Source: Bacillota bacterium | Lineage (GTDB): Bacteria; Bacillota; Clostridia; TANB77; CAG-465 | DNA: 64,000 nucleotides | Reading direction: 5' to 3' | Assembly: GCA_023410645.1 (NCBI GenBank) | Contig: JAEYPQ010000026.1 | Location: 1 to 64,000, forward strand | In this document: piece after piece, positions 49,443 through 57,040 of the stretch | How positions within the stretch are numbered: the first letter of the stretch is position 1 | Layout: each line of letters begins with the position of its first letter | Notes under the pieces: generated by a model | Databases searched by the model: none | The model's input: only the letters and a program-made list of their open reading frames with translations | Told to the model about the DNA's origin: nothing | Position numbers and translations under genes: made by a program

Positions 49443-50003
49443 ATGAATTTTATCAATTTAAAAAAATATACAATTTGCTTTTTTTCTTTGTTAATACTTT
49501 TAATTTTGTTATATATATCAACTAATACCAATAATATATTTCAGTATTTATCTGATGGATTAAAAAATGTAGTTTACGCTGCAACAAAGACTGCTCAGAG
49601 TTCAACAAGTACAAAAGATCCATCTACAGTTGGAGATATGACATTATTACTTGCCAGACTCATAAATGGTGAAGCAAGAGGAGAAACATATCAAGGTCAA
49701 GTAGCAGTTGCTGCAGTTGTTTTAAATAGGGTAAAAAGTCCTGATTTTCCTAATACTATTGCAGGTGTTATATATCAAAAAGGACAATTTTCTTGCGTTA
49801 CAGATGGACAATTTAATAAGGCAATAGCAAAAGATTCAACGGTTTACAAGGCAGCAAAAGAAGCAATGAGTGGAGCAGATCCAAGTAATGGTGCACTATA
49901 TTTCTATAATCCCAAGACTGCAAAAAGTAAATGGCTATTTTCACTTAAAACAGTTGCTACAATTGGTAGTCATAGATTTGCTGTCCCTGCAGGAGGTAAA
50001 TAG
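49443..50003 (+). CDS. sleB: SleB-type spore cortex-lytic hydrolase without peptidoglycan-binding domain
   Basis: A 186-residue exported cell-wall hydrolase. One N-terminal hydrophobic segment (about 9-25) serves as signal or anchor, then a Ser/Thr linker, then the SleB catalytic domain from about 63: LLARLINGEARGETYQGQVA with catalytic Glu77, VLNRVKSPDFPNT, GQFSCVTDGQF and ALYFYNPKTAKSKW. Bacillus SleB has an extra N-terminal PG-binding domain, missing here. It is directly followed by ypeB, the same pair as in Bacillus, which supports the cortex-lytic role during germination. Confidence 0.9.
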   Translation: MNFINLKKYTICFFSLLILLILLYISTNTNNIFQYLSDGLKNVVYAATKTAQSSTSTKDPSTVGDMTLLLARLINGEARGETYQGQVAVAAVVLNRVKSPDFPNTIAGVIYQKGQFSCVTDGQFNKAIAKDSTVYKAAKEAMSGADPSNGALYFYNPKTAKSKWLFSLKTVATIGSHRFAVPAGGK

Positions 50004-51392
50004 ATGATAGAAAAATTTGAAGAAAAAATAAATGATATAAAAAGAAATGCAGATAAAAAATTTCTGGGAGTTTTGGCATTTTTAGTATTTGGTATGGTAT
50101 GTGTTTTTGCCATGGATATGAGTAATAATTTTAAAAGACAAAAACAACAAGTACAAGATGAATATAACAGATCAATGTATGAAATTGTAGGATATATAAA
50201 TAATGTTGAAACAGAACTAGCAAAATTACAAATTACTACAACTCCAAAACTTACATCTGTCACACTCGCAAGTATTTGGAAGCAATCAACTATGGCAAAA
50301 GAAAATTTAGAACAACTTCCAGTTGATCAGCAAGCAATGTCGAATGCTGCAAAATATTTATCTCAAGTAAGTGATTTTTCATATTCTTTAATGAAACAAA
50401 CAATATCAGGAGAAAAAATAACTGATGAAGAATATGATCAAATTGCACAAATATATGATAGTAGTATAGAACTTTCATCTGTTATGGAACAAATATATGA
50501 TGATTTAAATAATGGAAGAATAAAATGGAATGAACTTAGAAATTCTGGTGATCAAAAATTACCAACAGTTAATGCTGCAGAATCTGTATCAAATATTGAT
50601 CAAATAGGAAGGACATTTCAAAATTATGAAGGTTTAATTTATGATGGAGCGTATTCTGATCACTTGCTAAATTCAACACCTAAATACCTAACAGGATCAG
50701 AGGCCACAAAAGAACAGGCAAGGGAATATATAACTAATTTATTTGGAAGTGATAATATAGAATATATAACAGATAAAGATGATTCTGATGGTTTGGTATC
50801 GTTATATAGATTTGATGTTAAGTTAAAGAACGCTAAAGCAGTAAGAGATATAAGTATAACTAAAAAAGATTGTAAACTATATCTAATGATTAGTGATAGA
50901 AAAGTAAATGAAGAAAATATATCTATGGATGATGCAAAACAAAAAGGAATAGATTTTCTAAAGAAAATTGGTATAGATAATGTAAAAGATACATATTACT
51001 TGAAAACTGAAAATATGGCTATTATAAATTATGCGGCAACTCAGGATAATGTAACATTATATCCTGATCTTGTAAAAGTGAAAGTCGCACTGGATGATGG
51101 AGAAATATGTTCTGTTGAAACACAAGGATATACATTTAATCATACTAAAAGAGAAAACTTAACTCCAAAGAATTCAGTTGAAAAAGCAAGAGAGGTTTTA
51201 AACAAAAATATAAAAGTAATAAGTGAAGATATTGCTATAATACCAACTGAATCAAAAAATGAAGTGTTAACGTATGAATTTAAAGGAAAGATAGATGATA
51301 GAGAATTTTTAATATTTATAAATACAGAAACTCTTCAAGAAGAACAGGTATTTTTAATACTTGAGACGCCTGGTGGAATACTTACAATGTAG
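50004..51392 (+). CDS. ypeB: Germination protein YpeB
   Basis: The 462-residue partner of SleB. N-terminal membrane helix (about 20-32, FLGVLAFLVFGMVCVFAM) followed by a helical region (QVQDEYNRSMYEIVGYINNV) and C-terminal PepSY-type repeats (from about 235: EATKEQAREYITNLFG, ISMDDAKQKGIDFLKKIG, KNSVEKAREVL). YpeB stabilises and localises SleB in the spore. ATG 50004 directly abuts the sleB stop codon, with GGAGGT upstream, so the two are coupled. Confidence 0.95.
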   Translation: MIEKFEEKINDIKRNADKKFLGVLAFLVFGMVCVFAMDMSNNFKRQKQQVQDEYNRSMYEIVGYINNVETELAKLQITTTPKLTSVTLASIWKQSTMAKENLEQLPVDQQAMSNAAKYLSQVSDFSYSLMKQTISGEKITDEEYDQIAQIYDSSIELSSVMEQIYDDLNNGRIKWNELRNSGDQKLPTVNAAESVSNIDQIGRTFQNYEGLIYDGAYSDHLLNSTPKYLTGSEATKEQAREYITNLFGSDNIEYITDKDDSDGLVSLYRFDVKLKNAKAVRDISITKKDCKLYLMISDRKVNEENISMDDAKQKGIDFLKKIGIDNVKDTYYLKTENMAIINYAATQDNVTLYPDLVKVKVALDDGEICSVETQGYTFNHTKRENLTPKNSVEKAREVLNKNIKVISEDIAIIPTESKNEVLTYEFKGKIDDREFLIFINTETLQEEQVFLILETPGGILTM

Positions 51393-51394
51393 AT

Positions 51395-51426
51395 AAAGTA
51401 GCTTGTGTTTAACAAGCTACTTTTAT
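51395..51426 (+). terminator. sleB-ypeB terminator
   Basis: A perfect 12-bp stem (AAAGTAGCTTGT and complement) then TTTTA. Confidence 0.85.
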
Positions 51427-51550
51427 GTAAAATTATATCACGATAATTATTTAATTATTAAATAATTAATGTTTTAACAAATTGTTATAAATTCCTTGAC
51501 TTTTTAGTATATTAATAATAAAATATATACGTTAAAGGAGTGTGAGTAAA

Positions 51551-52495
51551 GTGATAAATATATATAAAACTAATATTGAAACAGGAATACTAGAGGTTAT
51601 TGATAAGCCGACAAAAGGATGTTGGATAAACTTAGTAAAACCTACTGAACAAGAAATAAAAGAATTGTCAGCTATGGTAGATGTTGATGAACAATTAATA
51701 AGATATCCTCTAGACTTGGCAGAAAAGGCACACATTGATATGGAAGATAATGAAATATTAATAGTAGTTGATGCACCTGTCACCGAGTATAATGAAGATA
51801 AAAAGAATTATGTTACAATGCCACTTGGAATGATTATAGTACGTGATGAGATATTTATCACAGTTTCTGCAACCAAAATTGATGTTGTTGAATCAGTACT
51901 TACAAATAAAAAAGTTAATTATATACATACTGATAAAAAGTCTAGGTTTATATTCCAATTATTATTTGGTATAGCTCAAGATTATATCAGATATCTTACA
52001 TATATAAATAAAGATTTAGAAGAATTTGAAAAGCATATGGAAAAAAGTATGAGTAATAAAGAACTTTTAAAAATAATGAGTTTTGAAAAAACTATGATAT
52101 ATTTTAGTGCATCGGTAAAAGCAAATCAGGTTGTACTTGAAAAATTAAATAGAGGAAAAGCAATAAAACTATATGAAGAAGACGAAGATATACTAGAAGA
52201 TACATTAATAGAAAATAGACAGGCAATTGAGATGATTCAGACATATAGTGAAATACTAAATGGAATAACTGATATGTTTGGAACAATAGTATCAAATAAT
52301 CTAAATACTGTAATGAAAATTTTAACATCAATTACGGTTATCATATCTCTCCCAACTCTTATTTCTAGTTTTCTAGGTATGAACGTTGATTTTCCATTTA
52401 ATACAAGTGAAATCGGATTTTTCTCAGTTCTTTTTATATCTGTATTAGTTACCCTAATTACAGCATTATTTTTAAAGAAAAAAGATATGTTATAA
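51551..52495 (+). CDS. corA: CorA-family divalent cation transporter
   Basis: A 314-residue protein. A cytosolic N-terminal domain is followed by a long helix and two C-terminal membrane helices. The signature GMNVDFPF (GMN motif) lies between them near residue 278, then FFSVLFISVLVTLITALFL. It transports magnesium or related ions. GTG 51551 is chosen because the AAAGGAG site is 10 bases upstream; the GTG at 51542 is one base after it and is unsuitable. Single gene. Confidence 0.94.
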   Translation: MINIYKTNIETGILEVIDKPTKGCWINLVKPTEQEIKELSAMVDVDEQLIRYPLDLAEKAHIDMEDNEILIVVDAPVTEYNEDKKNYVTMPLGMIIVRDEIFITVSATKIDVVESVLTNKKVNYIHTDKKSRFIFQLLFGIAQDYIRYLTYINKDLEEFEKHMEKSMSNKELLKIMSFEKTMIYFSASVKANQVVLEKLNRGKAIKLYEEDEDILEDTLIENRQAIEMIQTYSEILNGITDMFGTIVSNNLNTVMKILTSITVIISLPTLISSFLGMNVDFPFNTSEIGFFSVLFISVLVTLITALFLKKKDML

Positions 52496-52503
52496 TTAAT
52501 TAT

Positions 52504-52532
52504 TTGATATCTTGTATTAATTATGATATAAT
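52504..52532 (+). promoter_or_regulatory. Sigma-A promoter of the rubredoxin-like gene
   Basis: TTGATA at 52504, 17-bp spacer, TATAAT at 52527. Confidence 0.75.
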
Positions 52533-52560
52533 ATATATATGTTTTTGGAGGTGAGGTAAT

Positions 52561-52704
52561 ATGCCAAAATATTATAAATATGAGTGTGATAAATGTGGAT
52601 ATATACTTGATGAGTCAAGACCAGGCACACCACTTCTTAGAGATTTAGATGAATGTCCAAAATGTGGTGCAGATGTTAAGTATTTTACTGAAATAGATGA
52701 TTAA
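52561..52704 (+). CDS. Short rubredoxin-like iron/zinc ribbon protein
   Basis: A 47-residue protein, MPKYYKYECDKCGYILDESR then PGTPLLRDLDECPKCGADVK. Two CxxCG motifs (Cys9/12 and Cys32/35) and the spacing elements GY, PGTP and CPxCGA are as in rubredoxin, but the middle is about seven residues shorter than usual. It would bind one iron or zinc. Starts at ATG 52561 behind GGAGGTGAGG. It could be an electron carrier or a structural zinc protein. Confidence 0.8.
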   Translation: MPKYYKYECDKCGYILDESRPGTPLLRDLDECPKCGADVKYFTEIDD

Positions 52705-52740
52705 AAGTAAATAAAATTTTAATTAATAAACTTAAAAGAA

Positions 52741-52776
52741 GTGAGTTCTATAAATTATAGAATTCACTCCTTTTAT
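52741..52776 (+). terminator. Terminator of the rubredoxin-like gene
   Basis: GTGAGTTCTATAA pairs with TTATAGAATTCAC (one G-U), flanked by AAAAGAA and CCTTTTATTTTT. Confidence 0.85.
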
Positions 52777-52870
52777 TTTTATGTATTAATTATATTTATT
52801 TTTTAAGTTTTATTTATTGTATATTAGTAAGGTAATAATATATACGTTATAGTTATTTTCTTTTATTTTA

Positions 52871-52899
52871 TTGACTTTTTTTTGTATATAATATAAAAT
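52871..52899 (+). promoter_or_regulatory. Promoter of the large pilin-like surface protein gene
   Basis: TTGACT at 52871, 17-bp spacer, TAAAAT at 52894; other spacings to TATAAT-like words are less good. Confidence 0.55.
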
Positions 52900-52926
52900 T
52901 TATTTATAAATATAAGAGGTGCACAA

Positions 52927-55900
52927 ATGAAAAAAAAGGGAATAAGTTTAATAGTATTAATAATAACAATAATAGTGATAATAATTTTAGCTGGAACGGT
53001 AATATTAAATTTAACTAACAATAATCCAATAGATTCAGCAAGAAAAGCAAAATTTTTGAATGATGTAGATACATTTAAAAGTGAATTATCGTTATATGAA
53101 TTAGGTAAAATTACAAATACAGATGGGAATTTTAATCCTAAGAGTTTAAATGCAGATAAAAATAGCGTAACAGAAAATGGTATAATAGACCAAAGTAGAG
53201 GAATAACTGATGTGATTACATCAATGGAAAATACTAATTATGAAGATAAATTAGAAATAATAGCGGGGGAATTGGTATATGTAGGGGATAGTGAAAAAGA
53301 GTCAAACTGGTTAGATGGAGTAATAGAATCAAAAGACTTTAAAATAAATCTTTCATTGGTACCGGATATGAATAATATAGTAGGAAAAATAACGTTATCA
53401 GGCTTATTAGTAGATGAAACAAAAATAGAATATTATAGAATATATTTATCACAAACAAAAGATTCGTATTCAGATACGCCTAATGTTGAAATAGTTGATA
53501 AATTAAAAGAAGTAGAGTTCAATTTAGAAAATTTAATACCAAATAGTGATTATTATATAAAAGTGGAATTAAAGATGAAAAATGAGCCAGAAGTAAGAGT
53601 AAAAGAAAGTGGGAAAATAGTAACAAAACCTGATAACATAGTTCCGAATGCTCCACAAATAGTTATACCAGGATATTCAAATAAATATGAAGTATCTCCA
53701 GTATCAATAACTTTAACAGATGATGAAGGTGGAAGTGGAATAAGTAAAGGAAATAGTAAATATATAATAGATCAGATATCAACAAATTATACAGAAGATA
53801 ATGATATATGGCAAGCTGGGTCAAGTAACTTTAATATAGATAATTTTATAGGAGATACAGCAACCCTAACATTAAATGTGGAATCAGATGGAGAATATTA
53901 TGTACATGTATTAGCAGTAGATAATGCAGGAAATAAAAAAGCATCTGTATCAGGTAAGATAATAGTAGATACAACAGTACCAAATGAAGCCGGAATTGTA
54001 GTACCACAAACTGCAACAAATAATAGTATAGAAGCAACAGTAACAATGAGTGATAATGCTAATGGAAGTGGACTTGATTTATCAAAGTGTAAATATATAT
54101 ATTCAGCAATATCATATCCATATGGAGATACAGAGTCAATATGGGATACAGGAACAATATTTACAAGTGAGACACAAACAATAACAGTTACATCAAGTAC
54201 AAATGAGATATATTACTTACATGTGCTTATAGTTGATAAAGCAGGAAATAGAAAAGAGGTATTATCAAGTGGTGTAACTACAAATACAGAGACACCACTA
54301 GCACCGTTAATAACAGCAACAGCAGGATCAAATGTATGGACAAATCAAAACGTAGAAGTAACAGTAAATGAGGTAACATCTCCAGGAATAGAAAAATATG
54401 AATATACAATAAATGGTGGAAGTTGGCAAGAATATACAGGAAAGATAAGTATAACAAGTGAAGGTGTAACAACAATAAAAGCAAGAGCAACAAATAATGT
54501 TGGAACGGTAGGAGCAGAATCAAGTGGTTACATAGTAAATATTGATAAAACAAATCCAACATTAATATTTGGAACAAATGGTGCAAGCTATGTAAAGGTT
54601 GCTGGAAGTACTGCAACAATAAGTGATGCAGGAGGAAGTGGAATAAACTCAGGTAGTCTACAATACATATGGAGTACAAGTACCACAGAGCCAACAAGTG
54701 GATGGACAACATTTTCAAATGGATCTGCATTAACAAAAACTGGAGTAACAGGAACATATTATTTATGGATAAAAGGTTCAGATAATGCTGGAAATACTGT
54801 AATAACAAAATCAAATGCATTTACAATAGACAATACAGCTCCAACACTTACATTTAGTCCAAATAGTTCTGGATTAACAGCTAATAACATAAGAGTAGAT
54901 GTTAATGTATCTGATGTAGGTGGAAGTAATATAAAATATTGGAGATACAGAATAAGTAGTGACAATGGTGCTACATATGGGGCATGGGGAGGAGTAGATA
55001 CTGGATATGATCCATCTCAGACATATACCTTAGCAGAGGGAGTGAATACTCCAGTAAAACAAGGCTCATATATGTATTTATTACAAGATCAAGAGTATAT
55101 GCTAGAATTTGATTATAGAAGTGATGGTACAAATAGCCTATTTAATGTAGATTTATGGCCAGATGATTTACCTGAAACTTGGCCTACTGCAAACACTACT
55201 TTACAACATTATACATGGAATAATATAAAATCTAGTAGTTCTAATATAAATAATTGTAGATTAAGATTTTTTAATAATAGAGCAGTACCAAATCCTAGTA
55301 ATATATATATAAGTAATATTAATTTATATCCTAAAGGAAATCATAGCATAGATTTAACTGCATCAGGTAACTGGAAGATTCAAGTTGAAATATATGATAA
55401 TGCAGGAAATGGTCAAACTTATACCTCAGGAACATATCAAATAGATAAAACACCACCTCCAGTAACATTTAATTATACTGGTAGTTCTCAAACCTGGACT
55501 GCACAATATACTGGAAAGATTAAAATTGAAACTTGGGGAGCTAAAGGAGCAACCATATATACTGATGATTACGCTGGAAAGGGCGGTTATGCTACTGGAG
55601 AATTAAATGTCACAGCCGGAGATATACTATATGTATATGTAGGAGGTCATGGACTTACAGGTGGCTGGAATGGTGGAGGCATAAATACATATCAAAGTAG
55701 TACAAATAGAATGACATATGGGGGCGGCGGAGCTTCAGATGTAAGAAAAGGTGGAACCGCATTAAGTAATAGAATTATTGTTGCTGGAGGCGGCGGTGCT
55801 GGAGGAGCATGGAACGCTAAAGGTGGTGATGGAGGAGGACTTGTAGGTAATAGTGGTACAGCAACATCACCTTATTCAGGTAATAGATTTGGTACAGGTG

Positions 55901-56178
55901 GAACACAATCAGGTGGAGGAATAGGTGGAACAACATCATCAAGTACTTATACAAATGGTGGTAATGGTACTTTAGGAGTTGGTGGTAATTCTAGCGCTGC
56001 CTCTGGTGCAGGTGGAGGCGGATACTACGGTGGTGGTGGAGCCACTGGAATAAATGCCGATGATGGAGGCGGCGGTGGCGGCTCATCATACATTGGAGGC
56101 GTATCAAATGGAAATACAATCACCGGTGCTAATACTGAAAATAATGGTAAGGTAATAATATCTTATTTCCCAATGTAA
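52927..56178 (+). CDS. Giant surface protein: prepilin-like N-terminus, Ig-like repeats, Gly-rich C-terminus
   Basis: A 1083-residue protein. The N-terminus (KKKGISLIVLIITIIVIIIL) is a type IV prepilin-like helix with a KG/ISLI cleavage-type site, lacking the Glu5 of classic pilins. About 140-830 is built of repeated Ig-like domains (typical ends: HVLAVDNAGNKKASV, VLIVDKAGNRKEVL, IKGSDNAGNTVITKSNAF), with an inserted beta-sandwich-like section near 690-810. From about 845 a glycine-rich domain (VAGGGGAGG, YYGGGGATG, GGGGGSSYIGG) of the eukaryote-ALK-like Gly-rich type closes it. GC content is visibly higher in this last part. ATG 52927 follows AAGAGGTGC. Probably surface-displayed through a pilin-type export system. 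Confidence 0.85.
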   Translation: MKKKGISLIVLIITIIVIIILAGTVILNLTNNNPIDSARKAKFLNDVDTFKSELSLYELGKITNTDGNFNPKSLNADKNSVTENGIIDQSRGITDVITSMENTNYEDKLEIIAGELVYVGDSEKESNWLDGVIESKDFKINLSLVPDMNNIVGKITLSGLLVDETKIEYYRIYLSQTKDSYSDTPNVEIVDKLKEVEFNLENLIPNSDYYIKVELKMKNEPEVRVKESGKIVTKPDNIVPNAPQIVIPGYSNKYEVSPVSITLTDDEGGSGISKGNSKYIIDQISTNYTEDNDIWQAGSSNFNIDNFIGDTATLTLNVESDGEYYVHVLAVDNAGNKKASVSGKIIVDTTVPNEAGIVVPQTATNNSIEATVTMSDNANGSGLDLSKCKYIYSAISYPYGDTESIWDTGTIFTSETQTITVTSSTNEIYYLHVLIVDKAGNRKEVLSSGVTTNTETPLAPLITATAGSNVWTNQNVEVTVNEVTSPGIEKYEYTINGGSWQEYTGKISITSEGVTTIKARATNNVGTVGAESSGYIVNIDKTNPTLIFGTNGASYVKVAGSTATISDAGGSGINSGSLQYIWSTSTTEPTSGWTTFSNGSALTKTGVTGTYYLWIKGSDNAGNTVITKSNAFTIDNTAPTLTFSPNSSGLTANNIRVDVNVSDVGGSNIKYWRYRISSDNGATYGAWGGVDTGYDPSQTYTLAEGVNTPVKQGSYMYLLQDQEYMLEFDYRSDGTNSLFNVDLWPDDLPETWPTANTTLQHYTWNNIKSSSSNINNCRLRFFNNRAVPNPSNIYISNINLYPKGNHSIDLTASGNWKIQVEIYDNAGNGQTYTSGTYQIDKTPPPVTFNYTGSSQTWTAQYTGKIKIETWGAKGATIYTDDYAGKGGYATGELNVTAGDILYVYVGGHGLTGGWNGGGINTYQSSTNRMTYGGGGASDVRKGGTALSNRIIVAGGGGAGGAWNAKGGDGGGLVGNSGTATSPYSGNRFGTGGTQSGGGIGGTTSSSTYTNGGNGTLGVGGNSSAASGAGGGGYYGGGGATGINADDGGGGGGSSYIGGVSNGNTITGANTENNGKVIISYFPM

Positions 56179-56207
56179 AATATAATAATTTTATTAAGTA
56201 ATTTTAA

Positions 56208-56235
56208 TTGAAATAAAATAAAAAATTTGATATAA
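56208..56235 (+). promoter_or_regulatory. Promoter before the GME-like gene
   Basis: TTGAAA at 56208, 16-bp spacer, TATAAT at 56230. The -10 box overlaps the left arm of the hairpin that follows. Confidence 0.6.
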
Positions 56236-56285
56236 TGTGTCTGTTAGTATAAAACCTATGTTTATACTTAGACACATTATTTTTT
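56234..56285 (+). terminator. Hairpin before the GME-like gene: terminator or operator
   Basis: AATGTGTCT-GTT-AGTATAAA, loop CCTATG, then TTTATACT-T-AGACACATT, followed by ATTTTTT. It can end the surface-protein transcript. Because the next gene's -10 box lies at its start, it could also act as operator or leader attenuator. Confidence 0.6.
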
Positions 56286-56293
56286 GAGGTAAT

Positions 56294-57040
56294 ATGAAAA
56301 AATATTTAATAATTGATAGTAAAATGAGAGATATTCATAAGGAATATTTTGTTAATTTAGGATATACTTTAATCCAAATACCAGGGAGTACTAATACATA
56401 TATGGAGATTTCAAGCCACGTGGATATATTTTGTACTAAGATAAAAGATAAAATAATATTCGAAAATAATTTGTATAATATACTAAAAAATAAAGAGGAA
56501 TATAGTAATATTTTTGCAAATTCAAATATTATACAAGGTAGTTCAATTGTTAAAAATGAATATCCAAATGATATACAATATAACATTTGTACGATTGGAA
56601 ATAATGCAATACACAATTTTAAGTACACTGATAGTACAGTTTATGATCTTATAGAAAAATATAATTTAGTAAAAATAAATATAAATCAAGGATATAGTAA
56701 ATGTAGTATTGCAGTAATAGATAGTAATTCTTGTATTGTTACAGATAAAAAAGTATATAAGGAACTAATAAAAATAGGAATTGAGGCATTGTTATTAGAT
56801 AATACCCCAGAAATTAATTTATTAAATGGAAAAGAATATTCAAAAATGAATGGATTTATTGGAGGAACAATAGTAAGAGTAGATAATAAAATAATAGTGT
56901 TTGGGGATATGAAATATACAAATAATGAATATGAAATTATGAAATTTGTTAATTCAAAAGGATTAGAGTTGGTAGATTTTAAAAATTGTGAGTTAATAGA
57001 TTATGGCTCAATAGTTGAATTTAGAGAGGAAGATATATAG
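56294..57040 (+). CDS. Guanidino-modifying-enzyme-fold-like protein (DUF6873 type)
   Basis: A 248-residue protein that I match from memory to the DUF6873 GME-fold family. Repeated beta-alpha units are visible: IDSKMRDIHKEYFVNLGYTL, TNTYMEISSHVDIFC (HxD typical of the fold), INQGYSKCSIAVIDSNSCIV with a Cys, and GFIGGTIVRVDNKIIVFGDM. Activity is unknown. ATG 56294 follows GAGGT. The stop is next to the pcrA start, so the two are co-translated. Confidence 0.7.
   Translation: MKKYLIIDSKMRDIHKEYFVNLGYTLIQIPGSTNTYMEISSHVDIFCTKIKDKIIFENNLYNILKNKEEYSNIFANSNIIQGSSIVKNEYPNDIQYNICTIGNNAIHNFKYTDSTVYDLIEKYNLVKININQGYSKCSIAVIDSNSCIVTDKKVYKELIKIGIEALLLDNTPEINLLNGKEYSKMNGFIGGTIVRVDNKIIVFGDMKYTNNEYEIMKFVNSKGLELVDFKNCELIDYGSIVEFREEDI

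Noticed and set aside
54278..54820. 180-codon open frame antisense to the large surface protein
   Set aside because: Its Leu/His-rich translation comes from the repetitive codons of the sense gene; no start signals.
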